Of a stretch of DNA of 64,000 nucleotides, positions 1-10,239 are shown piece after piece. The position numbers were made by a program, and so were the translations under genes. How positions within the stretch are numbered: the first letter of the stretch is position 1; each line of letters begins with the position of its first letter. The notes below the pieces were generated by a model. That model was not told where the DNA came from, searched no databases, and was given only the letters and a program-made list of their open reading frames with translations. Source of the DNA: Parabacteroides merdae ATCC 43184 (lineage in GTDB: Bacteria; Bacteroidota; Bacteroidia; Bacteroidales; Tannerellaceae); the NCBI RefSeq assembly GCF_025151215.1, contig NZ_CP102286.1, positions 868,001 to 932,000 of the forward strand, given 5' to 3'.

Positions 1-1212
1 GATTTTATGAAAGACATTTCTTGGATACAGAACCTGAAACTGCGTGCCAGCTATGGTGAAACAGGTAGCCAGGCGATTACAGCCTATCAGTCGTTGGCTA
101 GTTTCAGTACGACCAGTTATGTCCTGAACGGAAGTTCTGCAGTGGCTCTTGTTCCAGGTCGTGTACCGAATCCCGACTTGAAATGGGAAACAACTAAACA
201 GACGGATATAGGCATTGATTTGAGCGTATTGGGCGGACGTATATCTTTGGTTGCGGATTATTATTATAAAAAGACAGTCGATCTGCATTATGACAAGATC
301 CTTCCGTACTATACAGGTTATTCTTCACAGACACAGAACATCGGTAGTAAATCCAATAAAGGTTGGGAATTTTCTCTGAATACACAGAATTTAGTGGGTG
401 ACTTCAAGTGGTCTACTTCTTTGAATATCGCTTTGAATCGGGAAAAAGTGCTTGACCTTGGCGATGATGAATACTTTTATACAAATGGTTCCGGAGGTGC
501 TTTGGGAGCTGGTTTCAATGAAACTGGTATTGTGAAGGTCGGTGAGCCGTTGGGGAACTTCTACGGATATGTCTTTGACGGTATCTATCAGAATGAGGCA
601 GAAGCCAAGGCGTTGGGGCTGACAAAAGATGATGTCGGTAGCGTGAAGTTCAAGGATTTGAATGGTGATAACAAGATTACGACTGAAGACCGTACGATCA
701 TCGGTAATGCTAACCCGGACTTTATCTTTGGTATTGGTAATGACTTTTCGTATAAGAATTTTGATCTGAGCTTTATGTTTCAGGGAACCTATGGCAATGA
801 TGTCTATAATTTGTTGAAAGTGACTTTCAGCGAATTACCGAGCAACTCGAACAATACCGGAAATGCTTTTGCGTTTGTAAAGGATTCCTGGAGAGGTGAA
901 GGAACTTCGAATACGCAACAGGCATTTAACAAGGGTGTGGGTCCGTCTTCATCTCGTTTTGTGGAAGATGGATCTTATATTCGCTTGAAAAATTTGACGT
1001 TCGGCTATACTCTTCCTAAATCAGTTACATCCAAATGGGGCATTTCTAACTTACGTTTCTATCTGAGCGGACAGAACCTATTTACAATTACCGGCTATTC
1101 CGGTTATGACCCTGAAGTCAGTTCCCGTACAGGTAACTATAACTTAGGTTTTGACGGTGGTAGTTATCCGGCAACCCGCTCTTATACCTTCGGATTGAAT
1201 CTTACATTATAA
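1..1212 (+). CDS. SusC/RagA-family TonB-linked outer membrane protein, C-terminal part
   Basis: The reading frame is open from the first base, so the gene starts before the window; about 403 C-terminal residues are visible. They show the alternating short beta strands and Tyr/Asn/Gly-rich turns of a SusC-type barrel, including the family phrases NPDLKWETT, a calcium-type DLNGDNKIT loop and the closing strand YTFGLNLTL. SusC proteins import glycans across the outer membrane with energy from TonB and pair with a SusD lipoprotein, which follows 25 bp downstream. The plug and any carboxypeptidase-like or TonB-box segments lie outside. The substrate cannot be read from this part. Confidence 0.95.
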   Translation, partial: DFMKDISWIQNLKLRASYGETGSQAITAYQSLASFSTTSYVLNGSSAVALVPGRVPNPDLKWETTKQTDIGIDLSVLGGRISLVADYYYKKTVDLHYDKILPYYTGYSSQTQNIGSKSNKGWEFSLNTQNLVGDFKWSTSLNIALNREKVLDLGDDEYFYTNGSGGALGAGFNETGIVKVGEPLGNFYGYVFDGIYQNEAEAKALGLTKDDVGSVKFKDLNGDNKITTEDRTIIGNANPDFIFGIGNDFSYKNFDLSFMFQGTYGNDVYNLLKVTFSELPSNSNNTGNAFAFVKDSWRGEGTSNTQQAFNKGVGPSSSRFVEDGSYIRLKNLTFGYTLPKSVTSKWGISNLRFYLSGQNLFTITGYSGYDPEVSSRTGNYNLGFDGGSYPATRSYTFGLNLTL

Positions 1213-1237
1213 TTGAACCATTAATATAAAGACGAAA

Positions 1238-2719
1238 ATGAAAACATATATATATAAAGCAGTTGCAGGGGTGTGCTCCCTGATGCTATTGATGAGTAGT
1301 TGCGAGTCTTTCTTGTCGGAAGAACCGAAAGATTTCCTCTCGCCTGAAAACTTACCGAACACGGAGGCTGAATGCAATATGCTGCTGATGGGATCGCTGT
1401 CTTATTGGCGTAGCAACAACTTCGAACGTCATATTAACTTTATAGCCGAAGCAACGACTGATGCTGTTGTCAGTGCTACAGCCAATAATGTGGCTCGCGA
1501 TGAAATGAACTCTTTGACTTGGCAAAGCGATAACGAGAGCCTTTATAAGCCCTGGCAGCAATTTTATGCTTGTATCAATGCTTCTAACATCATGATCGAG
1601 AAAGTTCCGAATGCTTCGAAAGTTTCGGATGAGGTCAAGACACGTTATGTCGCAGCTGCCCGTTATATGCGTGCGATGTCCTATTTCTATCTGGTGCGTA
1701 TCTTTAATGATGTTATTTATCTGGACACGCCGGTGAATGACTTTACCAGTGCGAATAACATGACAAAGACACCGGCTAAAGAAATATATAATAAGATTGT
1801 TGAAGATTTGGAATATGCAGAAGCCAATCTTCCCGTAAAATGGGATTCTGGAACGGAACGTCCGACTGTCGCTGCCGCCAAGTCTTTGCTTTCATGGGTT
1901 TATATCACGATGGCCGGTGAACAGGTTAAAGACAATACCATGTGGGCGAAGGCGGCTTCCAAAGCGAAGGAAGTCATTGATAATGCCGCTACTTACGGTA
2001 TTAAGCTGGAAGAAAATTATGCCGATCTTTGGCTGGTCAACAATCGGTATAACAAAGAATCGATCTTTGCCCTGAATTTTGCAGATGGGTTAGGAGATAA
2101 CCAGTGTGGAGCCGAGTGGCGTCCGACCAGTATCGGGTCCGAATCAGGATGGGGATTCTTTTATACGAAACAATCCTATATCGATAAATTTGATGATAAG
2201 GATAAACGGAAAGCCGCTACCTTCTTGACCGAAATTGTCAGTACAGTTGATAATAAAACCTATACGACTGAGAATTTCGGTAGTCCGTATCCACATGGAA
2301 AGAAATGGTGTGATGGAGGTCGTGAAAATTTCTCACAGCGTAACAAGCGTACGGATATGTACATTCCTATCATCCGTTATGCCGATGTCTTGCTGATCTT
2401 TGCCGAAGCGGAAAACGAAGCCAATGGTCCGACGGCTGCAGCTTATGATGCCGTGAATCAACTGCGTGTACGTGCCGGTTTGGATAACTTGTCCGGTTTG
2501 TCTAAAGAGACTTTCCGTCAGGCAATCCAAAAAGAATGGACGTTAGAGACGACACACGAACGGATCTATCGTTTCAATTTGGTTCGCTGGGGCACTTATC
2601 TGACGGTAATGAAGGAATATTTCCAGAAAAATTTTCCTGAAAAGGTGAAGAATGTAACGGAAGAACGGTTGTATTTCCCTTGTCCGGAGCATGATTCATT
2701 GATCAATCCGAATTTGTAA
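1238..2719 (+). CDS. SusD/RagB-family starch-binding-like outer membrane lipoprotein
   Basis: A 493-residue protein with a lipoprotein signal ending in the lipobox LMSSC, so Cys22 should be lipidated. The SusD fold is recognisable from EIYNKIVEDLEYAE, the helix pair around AAKSLLSWVYITMAG and, near residue 378, RYADVLLIFAEAENEA followed by NQLRVRAGL. SusD proteins sit on top of the SusC barrel as a lid and bind the glycan. Spacing of 25 bp to the preceding SusC gene indicates one transcript. Downstream is a hairpin at 2750-2781 before the glycosidase genes. The ligand is not predictable from sequence, but neighbouring GH88 and GH2 genes suggest a glycan carrying uronic acids. Confidence 0.96.
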   Translation: MKTYIYKAVAGVCSLMLLMSSCESFLSEEPKDFLSPENLPNTEAECNMLLMGSLSYWRSNNFERHINFIAEATTDAVVSATANNVARDEMNSLTWQSDNESLYKPWQQFYACINASNIMIEKVPNASKVSDEVKTRYVAAARYMRAMSYFYLVRIFNDVIYLDTPVNDFTSANNMTKTPAKEIYNKIVEDLEYAEANLPVKWDSGTERPTVAAAKSLLSWVYITMAGEQVKDNTMWAKAASKAKEVIDNAATYGIKLEENYADLWLVNNRYNKESIFALNFADGLGDNQCGAEWRPTSIGSESGWGFFYTKQSYIDKFDDKDKRKAATFLTEIVSTVDNKTYTTENFGSPYPHGKKWCDGGRENFSQRNKRTDMYIPIIRYADVLLIFAEAENEANGPTAAAYDAVNQLRVRAGLDNLSGLSKETFRQAIQKEWTLETTHERIYRFNLVRWGTYLTVMKEYFQKNFPEKVKNVTEERLYFPCPEHDSLINPNL

Positions 2720-2749
2720 GAAAATTTTTGAGTAGGTTTAAATAATCTT

Positions 2750-2786
2750 GGGGTATGGAATGACTGATGATTTCATACCCCTTCTT
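2750..2786 (+). terminator. Hairpin between SusD and GH88 genes, weak terminator or attenuator
   Basis: GGGGTATG at 2750-2757 pairs perfectly with CATACCCC at 2774-2781 and is followed by TTCTT. The U-tract is poor, so it may only reduce read-through or stabilise the 3' end of the susCD mRNA, letting the transporter be made in excess over the enzymes. Confidence 0.45.
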
Positions 2787-2796
2787 ATAACACAAA

Positions 2797-4014
2797 ATGG
2801 ACAAAATGAAACTGAAAATTCTTTTTTTTGTTTTTCTGCTTGTCTGTAGTTCCTGTGCTTTGGACAAGAGGGATATTATCAGTTCGAATTTTGATTTTGC
2901 CGATATACAGTTGAAACATGCATTCGTGGAAATGGATTCGGTTTATAAAAGTACGGACAAGCTGCTTGCCAATCCTCGCAATATCGATCCGAACGGTTTC
3001 CTGCGCATGGTGGCATCCCATGATTGGACAAGCGGTTTTTTCCCAGGCGAACTTTGGTATATGTATGAATATACTAAAGATGATTTTTGGAAGGAGAAGG
3101 CCAGGAAACAGACTGAACTGCTTGAACAGGAGAAATGGAATGGGAGTACCCACGATATGGGCTTTAAAATGTATTGTAGCTATGGTAACGGTTATCGGTT
3201 GACTCAGGATTCTGGTTATAAGGATATTCTGTTGCAGTCTGCCTACACCCTGATCAGACGTTACAATCCAAAAGTGGGTTGTATCCGTTCCTGGGATCAT
3301 AACAGGGATAAATGGCAGTATCCCGTAATCATCGATAATATGATGAATCTGGAACTACTTTTCTGGGCTTTCCGTACGAATGGCGATTCCATTTTCTACC
3401 AGGTTGCAGTCGACCATGCCCGTACTACGATGAAGAATCATTTTCGTAAGGACTACAGTTCCTATCATGTTATCGACTATGATACGTTGACCGGCGCAGT
3501 CTTGCATAAAAACACCCATCAGGGGTATTCCGATGCTTCGGCTTGGTCGCGTGGACAAGCGTGGGGATTGTACGGCTATACGATGTGCTATCGAGAAACT
3601 GGATTGCCTGAATTTTTGGAACGTGCCAAACAAATTGCCTCTTATATTTTCTCCAATCCTACATTGCCGGACGATTTGATACCTTATTGGGATTATAATG
3701 CTCCAGGAATACCGGACGAGCCGCGTGATGTATCGGCGGCCACCGTTACGGCTTCTGCTCTTTACGAGTTGAGTATGTATGATGAAACGAATAGAACCGG
3801 ATATGTGGATAGGGCTGATAGGATATTGGAAAATCTGACGAACCGTTATCGGGCAAGTGTAGGGAAAGACTGTGGTTTCCTGCTTTTGCATAGTACCGGT
3901 TCCAAGACTCACGGTTCGGAAGTGGATGTGCCGATCGTATATGCGGATTATTACTATCTGGAAGCCTTGTTGCGAAAAGCCAAATTGGAAAAAGAAGGAA
4001 CTGCTCTCTTGTAA
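2797..4014 (+). CDS. GH88-family unsaturated glucuronyl hydrolase-like lipoprotein
   Basis: A 405-residue protein with lipobox VCSSC (Cys20), so probably exported and membrane-anchored. The (alpha/alpha)6 barrel motifs of family GH88 are present in order: DWTSGFFPGELWY, HDMGF, DNMMNLELLFWA and HQGYSDASAWSRGQAWGLYG. The two acidic residues expected for vinyl-ether hydration, Asp120 and Asp180, are spaced 60 residues apart, close to the Asp88/Asp149 pair of the Bacillus GL1 enzyme. GH88 enzymes remove delta-4,5-unsaturated uronic acids left by polysaccharide lyases. No lyase is in the window, so one may lie upstream or elsewhere. The downstream GH2 gene is 32 bp away and probably co-transcribed. 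Confidence 0.92.
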   Translation: MDKMKLKILFFVFLLVCSSCALDKRDIISSNFDFADIQLKHAFVEMDSVYKSTDKLLANPRNIDPNGFLRMVASHDWTSGFFPGELWYMYEYTKDDFWKEKARKQTELLEQEKWNGSTHDMGFKMYCSYGNGYRLTQDSGYKDILLQSAYTLIRRYNPKVGCIRSWDHNRDKWQYPVIIDNMMNLELLFWAFRTNGDSIFYQVAVDHARTTMKNHFRKDYSSYHVIDYDTLTGAVLHKNTHQGYSDASAWSRGQAWGLYGYTMCYRETGLPEFLERAKQIASYIFSNPTLPDDLIPYWDYNAPGIPDEPRDVSAATVTASALYELSMYDETNRTGYVDRADRILENLTNRYRASVGKDCGFLLLHSTGSKTHGSEVDVPIVYADYYYLEALLRKAKLEKEGTALL

Positions 4015-4046
4015 AATTAATTGAATTTTAAATTGAATATTAGAAT

Positions 4047-6527
4047 ATGAAGTACTTGTTTGTTGCATGCTTATTGTGTTTGTCCGTTCTGTCGGCTGTG
4101 GCGAAAGTGCCTGCTATGAATAAGATTCGGCTGACGAACAATTGGGAATATCTGAAAGGTGATTTGGGGGGAATCTGGGAGGCTGTACGTCCTGCCGCAC
4201 CCGGCAGTTCGGAGGCGGTTCCCATCTGGCAGCCTGTTACGTTACCTCATTGTTTTAATGCCGAAGATGCTGTTGATCCGGACGTGAATTATTATGAAGG
4301 TCCGGGATGGTATAAAACTTTGCTGGCGATAGACAATCCCTATCGGAACGGGCGGATCGTACTCGATTTCGACGGGGCGGGACAGAAGACGGATGTCTAT
4401 GTCTATACGACTCATGTCGGTAGCCATGTTGGCGGTTATGACAGTTGGAATGTCGATATTACGGATGCGGTAAAAGCATTTCTCGGCAGTAAAGATGCGG
4501 AACGTTTCAAAGGGAAAGTACCTTTGTCGATCCGTTGCGATAATTCACGTGATCTGGAAATGATACCATCCGATCTGGCTGATTTCAATATCTATGGTGG
4601 TCTGTACCGGTATTTGAACTTGGTGTACCTGCCTGAAGTTTCTTTTGAACAGATTCATTTGGAATCTTCCCTCTCTTCTAACTTGAAAGAAGGTATATTG
4701 AAGGTGAAAACTTCGTTTTATAATCCGGAAGATATAAGGAAGGCGGATGTGACCGTTTCCGTTTACGATGTGGACCGTAAACCAGTCTTCTCGAAAACAC
4801 TGGAAGGAATACTTCCTTTGGGTGACCAGCTTTTAGCAAAGATGAAGATCAAGAATCCGGTATTGTGGGACGTGGATGTGCCACAACTCTATACTTGCGA
4901 GTTGACTGTAAAGACACCGGATCAGACTTTCACGACGGAAGAACGCTTCGGTTTCCGCCATACGGAGTTTAAGGACAAAGGTCCATTCTTCCTGAACGGC
5001 AAACGTTTGCTGTTGCGAGGTACGCATCGCCATGAGGATCACGCTGGTGTGGCACAAGCCATGACGGAAGATATGATGCGTCGTGAAATGCGGATGATGA
5101 AAGATATGGGCGTGAACTTTATCCGTTTAGGACATTACCAACAATCTGAAATCATTCTGGACCTTTGCGACGAATTGGGCATTCTGGTATGGGAAGAAAT
5201 TCCTTGGTGTCGGGGCGGTCTTGGAGGCGATGTCTACAAAAAACAAGCCCGTCGGATGCTTGCTAATATGATCGTCCAGCATCATAATCATCCGGCTGTC
5301 ATCATCTGGGGGTTGGGTAATGAGAATGACTGGCCTAACGATTTCAATACGTTCGACAAGAGTGCGATCCGTGCTTTCATGAAAGAGTTGCACGACATGG
5401 CGCACCGTTTAGACGACACACGTATGACGGCGATCCGCCGGTGTGAATTTTGTAATGATATTGTTGATGTCTATTCACCTTCTATCTGGGCTGGTTGGTA
5501 TCGGGGTGTCTTTACCGATTATAAATCGATCTCAGAACAGGAGATGCAGAAGGTAAAACACTTCCTGCATGTAGAGTGGGGAGGTGACAGCCATGCCCGT
5601 CGTCATTCGGAAGATGCTTTTTATAATCTGAAGAACATCGAGGCAGGAAAGGGCGGTGATGAACGTGCCGGCGATGCTTCCTTATATGGTGGCGTTCCAC
5701 GTGCTTCGCGCGATGGCGATTGGTCGGAAAGTTATGTGGTCCGTCTGATCGACTGGCATCTGAAAGAGCAGGAGACGATGCCGTGGCTGACCGGTACAGC
5801 CTACTGGCCTTTTAAAGATTTTTCGACTCCGGTCCGTCCCGACAATCCTGTCCCTTATGTCAATCAGAAGGGGGTGGTTGAACGCGATTTTACTCCGAAA
5901 GAAAGCTACTATGTGTTCCAGTCTTACTGGACGGAGAAGCCGATGATCCATATCTACGGTCATACCTGGCCGGTTCGCTGGGGTGGAAAAGATGACCGCA
6001 AGGAAATCTTGGTATATTCTAACTGCGACGAAGTGGAGCTTTTTGTCAATGGTGTGAGCCAGGGTGTGAAACGGCGTAATAGTCAGGATTACCCGGCTGC
6101 CGGGTTGCGCTGGAATTGTGTTTATCAGGAAGGCATGAACGAAATACGGGCTGTCGGTGTAAAGAAAAAGGAGAAGAAGGAGGTTTCTGATGTCATTCGT
6201 CAGGAATACCAGACTGCTAAATGGGATAAAGAAGCCGCTTGCCAAGTGAGCTTGCTTTCCGAAGAGGGAGATACGGCTTTGGTACAGGTACAACTGATCG
6301 ATAAAAACGGCATCCGTTGTCTCAGCTCCAAAAAGCAGATTACGTTTGAGATTGCCGGAGATGGCAGCCTGATCTGCAATTTAGGAACTTCGACCGGTAG
6401 TCGTAAAGTACAGGCGTATAATGGTCGTGCCCTGATCCGTATCAAACGGAACGAGGGTAATAGCGTGGTTGCTGTTAAATCGGAAGGCCTGCCGACTGCA
6501 TTCCTGGAATTGAAGAGTCCCAAGTAG
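4047..6527 (+). CDS. Glycoside hydrolase family 2 protein, beta-galactosidase/beta-glucuronidase type
   Basis: An 826-residue enzyme with a cleavable signal peptide (MKYLFVACLLCLSVLSAVA). The order is sugar-binding jelly roll (about 25-200), immunoglobulin-like domain (200-310), TIM barrel (310-620) and extra C-terminal beta domains. The acid/base Glu lies in GLGNEN (about Glu426) and the nucleophile in HVEWGGD (about Glu510), the usual retaining GH2 pair. Exact sugar specificity (galactose, glucuronic acid or mannose) cannot be decided by eye. It closes the polysaccharide locus and is followed by a strong terminator at 6575. Export to the periplasm fits a role in trimming oligosaccharides imported by the SusC/D pair. 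Confidence 0.93.
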   Translation: MKYLFVACLLCLSVLSAVAKVPAMNKIRLTNNWEYLKGDLGGIWEAVRPAAPGSSEAVPIWQPVTLPHCFNAEDAVDPDVNYYEGPGWYKTLLAIDNPYRNGRIVLDFDGAGQKTDVYVYTTHVGSHVGGYDSWNVDITDAVKAFLGSKDAERFKGKVPLSIRCDNSRDLEMIPSDLADFNIYGGLYRYLNLVYLPEVSFEQIHLESSLSSNLKEGILKVKTSFYNPEDIRKADVTVSVYDVDRKPVFSKTLEGILPLGDQLLAKMKIKNPVLWDVDVPQLYTCELTVKTPDQTFTTEERFGFRHTEFKDKGPFFLNGKRLLLRGTHRHEDHAGVAQAMTEDMMRREMRMMKDMGVNFIRLGHYQQSEIILDLCDELGILVWEEIPWCRGGLGGDVYKKQARRMLANMIVQHHNHPAVIIWGLGNENDWPNDFNTFDKSAIRAFMKELHDMAHRLDDTRMTAIRRCEFCNDIVDVYSPSIWAGWYRGVFTDYKSISEQEMQKVKHFLHVEWGGDSHARRHSEDAFYNLKNIEAGKGGDERAGDASLYGGVPRASRDGDWSESYVVRLIDWHLKEQETMPWLTGTAYWPFKDFSTPVRPDNPVPYVNQKGVVERDFTPKESYYVFQSYWTEKPMIHIYGHTWPVRWGGKDDRKEILVYSNCDEVELFVNGVSQGVKRRNSQDYPAAGLRWNCVYQEGMNEIRAVGVKKKEKKEVSDVIRQEYQTAKWDKEAACQVSLLSEEGDTALVQVQLIDKNGIRCLSSKKQITFEIAGDGSLICNLGTSTGSRKVQAYNGRALIRIKRNEGNSVVAVKSEGLPTAFLELKSPK

Positions 6528-6574
6528 GGGTAGGTCGTTTTTTGATTGTAAACTGGAAAAAAACGTAGAGACGG

Positions 6575-6607
6575 CCCGCCGTGTTTTAATTTACGGCGGG
6601 ACTTTTT
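6575..6607 (+). terminator. Intrinsic terminator of the polysaccharide locus
   Basis: An 8-bp perfect stem CCCGCCGT (6575-6582) / ACGGCGGG (6593-6600) with a T-rich tail immediately after. It lies 48 bp past the GH2 stop codon. Confidence 0.8.
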
Positions 6608-6686
6608 ATCCGGGTTGCACTAAGTTAAAAGTAAGGGGTGGATTATGAACGGCTGCTTATTATAAAAAATAGGTGAGTGAATTGAA

Positions 6687-6716
6687 TTGCTGGATGTCTG
6701 GATTATATTATATTTG
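6687..6716 (+). promoter_or_regulatory. Bacteroidetes-type promoter of the uracil permease gene
   Basis: TTG at 6687-6689, a 19-bp spacer, then TATATTTG at 6709-6716 fits the Bacteroides -33/-7 consensus. Its position rules out translation starts upstream of 6738. Confidence 0.65.
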
Positions 6717-6737
6717 CAAAAAGTAAATAAAGAACGA

Positions 6738-7934
6738 ATGGATAATATGAAACCCCTGAACCCCATTCAGAAAACGGTTGTTGGCGTTCAGTTCCTTTTT
6801 GTGGCGTTTGGTGCGACTGTTCTCGTTCCTTTGCTGGTTGGCCTTGATCCTTCTACCGCCCTTTTTACTGCTGGTATCGGCACGTTGATCTTTCATTTGG
6901 TGACGAAAGGGAAAGTTCCTATTTTTCTGGGAAGCAGTTTCGCTTTTGTGGCGCCTATCATAAAGGCGACGGAATTGTATGGGTTGCCCGGTACGATGTC
7001 CGGCCTGGTGGCTGTGGGGACCGTCTATGGGTTGATGAGCTTGTTGGTCCGGTGGAGAGGAATCGGTTTTATCAAGCGGCTTTTTCCGCCGGTGGTGATC
7101 GGGCCGGTTATTATTCTGATCGGCCTCTCGCTGGCAGGCTCAGGTGTGAATATGGCAAAAGAGAACTGGCCGTTGGCGCTGGTAGCCCTGCTTTCCGCTA
7201 TTCTCGCCTCTATGTTGGGTCGGGGAATGTTGAGATTGATCCCTATCTTCTGTGGAATCATCGTCGGGTATCTGACTGCGAGTCTGTTCGGCTTGATCGA
7301 CTTCAAGCCTGTGATAGAAGCTCCTTGGTTTGCATTTCCGCAATTTGTAAAGCCTTCATTGTCGTGGGAAGCGGTTATTTTTATGATTCCGGTGACGATT
7401 GCTCCGGTGATCGAACATATAGGCGATGTGTACGCAATCAACGAGGTGACGGGCAAGGATTTCGTAAAAGATCCGGGACTTCACCGCACGATGTTGGGAG
7501 ACGGCCTGGCATGTATCGTCGCCGGATTGATCGGCGGTCCTCCCGTCACGACCTATTCGGAGGTGACAGGAGCTATTTCGCTGACAAAGATTACAGACCC
7601 GGCCGTTATCCGTATTGCTGCCGTAAGCGGTATCATCTTTTCTGTGTTTGGGAAGGTCAGCGCGTTGCTTAAATCGATTCCCGCCGCCGTGTTGGGGGGC
7701 ATCATGTTGCTGCTGTTCGGAACGATTGCCGCTGTCGGCATCAACAGCTTGATCCAGAATCGGACCAATCTGGGCGACACTCGCAACCTGATCATCGTCT
7801 CATTGATCCTGACTTTCGGGATTGGTGGTGCTGCCATTGAATTTGGCGGTTTCACGATGGCCGGTATCGGGCTTTCGGCTTTACTGGGAGTCTTTTTGAA
7901 CCTGGTGTTGCCTAAGAGCAAGACTCTACCGTAA
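6738..7934 (+). CDS. uraA: Uracil permease, NCS2 family
   Basis: A 398-residue multi-spanning membrane protein of the nucleobase-cation symporter 2 family, importing uracil by proton symport. The N-terminus GVQFLFVAFGATVLVP, the phrase GKVPIFLGSSFAFVAPI, the IEH motif in the middle and TTYSEVTG correspond to the UraA core, including the two Glu residues that bind uracil (IEH and TTYxE). The frame is open further upstream, but the promoter at 6687-6716 overlaps that part, so ATG 6738 is chosen. The gene stands alone between a terminator and the pot operon. Purine or xanthine specificity is possible but less likely. Confidence 0.9.
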   Translation: MDNMKPLNPIQKTVVGVQFLFVAFGATVLVPLLVGLDPSTALFTAGIGTLIFHLVTKGKVPIFLGSSFAFVAPIIKATELYGLPGTMSGLVAVGTVYGLMSLLVRWRGIGFIKRLFPPVVIGPVIILIGLSLAGSGVNMAKENWPLALVALLSAILASMLGRGMLRLIPIFCGIIVGYLTASLFGLIDFKPVIEAPWFAFPQFVKPSLSWEAVIFMIPVTIAPVIEHIGDVYAINEVTGKDFVKDPGLHRTMLGDGLACIVAGLIGGPPVTTYSEVTGAISLTKITDPAVIRIAAVSGIIFSVFGKVSALLKSIPAAVLGGIMLLLFGTIAAVGINSLIQNRTNLGDTRNLIIVSLILTFGIGGAAIEFGGFTMAGIGLSALLGVFLNLVLPKSKTLP

Positions 7935-8042
7935 TTTTCAATTTTCAACTCTCAATTATCAATTAATTGTTACCTTTGTGCCGCTTTTTACGTGAAGAAG
8001 CGGAAATATGTTTAATCAGTATTGGTAAAGGGGAATCTGTCT

Positions 8043-9449
8043 ATGCAAAAATCTGACTGCATCATTGGTGTGGAGCATGTGTCTAAATTCTTTGGAGACA
8101 AGGCCGTATTGAATGATGTGAATTTGTCTGTCCGTAAGGGCGAGTTTGTAACCATTCTGGGGCCGTCCGGTTGCGGGAAGACGACATTGTTGCGTCTGAT
8201 TGCCGGATTCCAGACAGCTTCTGAGGGTATAATAACCATTGCGGGGAAAGAAATTACGCAAACACCCCCTCATAAACGTCCAGTTAATACTGTATTTCAG
8301 AAATACGCTCTTTTCCCTCATCTGAATGTCTTCAATAACATCGCTTTCGGCTTGAAGCTGAAAAAACTTCCGGCTGTCGTGATCGAGAAAAAGGTGAAGC
8401 AGGCCCTCAAGATGGTAGGAATGACCGATTATGAGTACCGTGATGTGGATTCCCTTTCCGGCGGACAGCAACAACGTGTCGCGATTGCCAGAGCTATCGT
8501 GAACGAACCGGAAGTGCTCCTGCTGGACGAACCGCTGGCGGCTCTTGACCTCAAGATGCGCAAGGATATGCAGATGGAGTTGAAGGAAATGCATAAGTCT
8601 CTCGGAATCACCTTTATCTATGTTACTCACGATCAGGAAGAAGCACTCACCCTGAGCGATACGATCGTCGTGATGAGCGAAGGGAAGATCCAGCAGATCG
8701 GGACGCCTATTGACATTTATAACGAACCGATCAACTCCTTTGTCGCCGACTTTATCGGCGAAAGCAATATTCTGAACGGACTGATGATCAAAGATAAGTT
8801 GGTATCCTTTGCCGGGCATGAGTTCGAATGCGTAGACGAAGGTTTCGGCGAACGGACCCCGGTAGATGTCGTGCTCCGCCCGGAAGACATTTATATTTTC
8901 GAGCCGTCTGAAGCCGCCATGCTGACCGGGACGGTTACCTCTTCCATTTTCAAGGGCGTTCACTACGAGATGATGGTGCAGACGCCGGAAGGCTATGAGT
9001 TCATGGTACAGGACTACCATTGTTTCGATGCCGGGCAGGAAGTCGGTTTGCTGGTCAAACCATTTGATATCCATGTGATGAAAAAGGAACGTATCTGCAA
9101 TACGTTCGAAGGAAAGATGGTGGATGCCACGCATGTGGAATTTTTAGGCTGTACGTTCGAATGCCGAGAGGTATCCGGCATTGACTCGGAAGCACCCGTG
9201 CAGGTCGAAGTAGATTTTGACCGCGTCATTCTGGAAGACAACGAGGAAGACGGCCGTCTGACCGGTGAAGTGAAATTTATCCTCTACAAAGGCAACCATT
9301 ATCATCTGACGGTGTTTACCGACTGGGACGAAGATATCTTTGTCGATACGAATGATGTTTGGGACGATGGCGACCGGGTCGGAATCACGATCGCTCCCGA
9401 AAATATACGGATTGTTCAATCAACTAAAAAGGAAGGAAGTGATAAGTAA
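8043..9449 (+). CDS. potA: Spermidine/putrescine ABC transporter ATPase
   Basis: A 468-residue ABC ATPase. Walker [10 protein letters not shown] spans residues 40-48; the Q-loop, signature LSGGQQQR, Walker B LLLDEP and H-loop YVTHD follow in order. After residue 240 come C-terminal beta regions with [11 protein letters not shown] and [11 protein letters not shown], which look like two TOBE-type units, so the protein is about 100 residues longer than Escherichia PotA. ATG 8043 is preferred over an in-frame TTG at 8022; a purine stretch precedes it. It heads the potABCD operon and energises uptake through PotB and PotC. A possible -7 box, TACCTTTG, is at 7971-7978. Confidence 0.93.
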   Translation: MQKSDCIIGVEHVSKFFGDKAVLNDVNLSVRKGEFVTILGPSGCGKTTLLRLIAGFQTASEGIITIAGKEITQTPPHKRPVNTVFQKYALFPHLNVFNNIAFGLKLKKLPAVVIEKKVKQALKMVGMTDYEYRDVDSLSGGQQQRVAIARAIVNEPEVLLLDEPLAALDLKMRKDMQMELKEMHKSLGITFIYVTHDQEEALTLSDTIVVMSEGKIQQIGTPIDIYNEPINSFVADFIGESNILNGLMIKDKLVSFAGHEFECVDEGFGERTPVDVVLRPEDIYIFEPSEAAMLTGTVTSSIFKGVHYEMMVQTPEGYEFMVQDYHCFDAGQEVGLLVKPFDIHVMKKERICNTFEGKMVDATHVEFLGCTFECREVSGIDSEAPVQVEVDFDRVILEDNEEDGRLTGEVKFILYKGNHYHLTVFTDWDEDIFVDTNDVWDDGDRVGITIAPENIRIVQSTKKEGSDK

Positions 9450-10239
9450 GATTTCAGCTTTTTTTATGCGGCGTAAGAACTGGACGATTCCTTATGCCCT
9501 GTTTTTGGCTGTCTTTGTCGTAATGCCCTTGTTGTTGATCGTATTATATGCGTTTACAGATGCCGACGGAGCGTTCACTTTTGCTAATTTCCGTAAGTTC
9601 ATGGTACACCCCGAAGCGATGAATACGTTCGTCTATTCGATCGGGATTGCTATTATCACCACACTTGCCTGTCTCATCCTTGGCTATCCGGCAGCTTATA
9701 TCCTGAGCCAGGAGCGTTTTAACACTTCCCGGACGATGGTCGTGCTATTCATCCTGCCGATGTGGGTGAATATCCTGATCCGTACGCTGGCTACGGTAGC
9801 ATTGTTCGATTTCCTAAACCTGCCGTTGGGAGAGGGGGCGTTGGTTTTCGGTATGGTGTATAACTTTCTCCCGTTCATGATCTATCCGATTTATAATACG
9901 TTGCAAAAGATGGACCGCAGCCTGATCGAGGCGGCCCAGGACTTGGGAGCCAATCCGTTTCAGGTCTTTATGAAAACGATTCTGCCTCTTTCGATGCCCG
10001 GCGTGATGAGCGGGATCGTCATGGTTTTCATGCCGACGGTTTCCACGTTTGCCATTGCCGAATTACTGACGATGAATAACATCAAACTGTTCGGTACGAC
10101 CGTGCAAGAAAATATCTATAACGGTATGTGGAATTATGGAGCGGCGCTTTCTCTTATTATGCTGTTGCTGATTGGTGTTACCATCCTCTTTACGAATGAA
10201 GAGGACAGTGCTTCGAACGAAGGGGGAGGTGTGATATGA
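9439..10239 (+). CDS. potB: Spermidine/putrescine ABC transporter permease
   Basis: About 266 residues with six predicted membrane segments. The inner-membrane-component EAA loop is visible as [21 protein letters not shown]. The start is uncertain: GTG 9439 follows the purine run AAGGAAGGA and overlaps potA by 11 bp, while ATG 9466 has no clear ribosome site. Translational coupling favours the GTG. The stop codon overlaps the potC start in ATGA. It forms the membrane channel with PotC. Confidence 0.9.
   Translation: MISKISAFFMRRKNWTIPYALFLAVFVVMPLLLIVLYAFTDADGAFTFANFRKFMVHPEAMNTFVYSIGIAIITTLACLILGYPAAYILSQERFNTSRTMVVLFILPMWVNILIRTLATVALFDFLNLPLGEGALVFGMVYNFLPFMIYPIYNTLQKMDRSLIEAAQDLGANPFQVFMKTILPLSMPGVMSGIVMVFMPTVSTFAIAELLTMNNIKLFGTTVQENIYNGMWNYGAALSLIMLLLIGVTILFTNEEDSASNEGGGVI

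Noticed and set aside
8016..9134. 372-codon minus-strand frame opposite potA
   Set aside because: His/Arg-rich composition typical of antisense frames; potA motifs are unambiguous.
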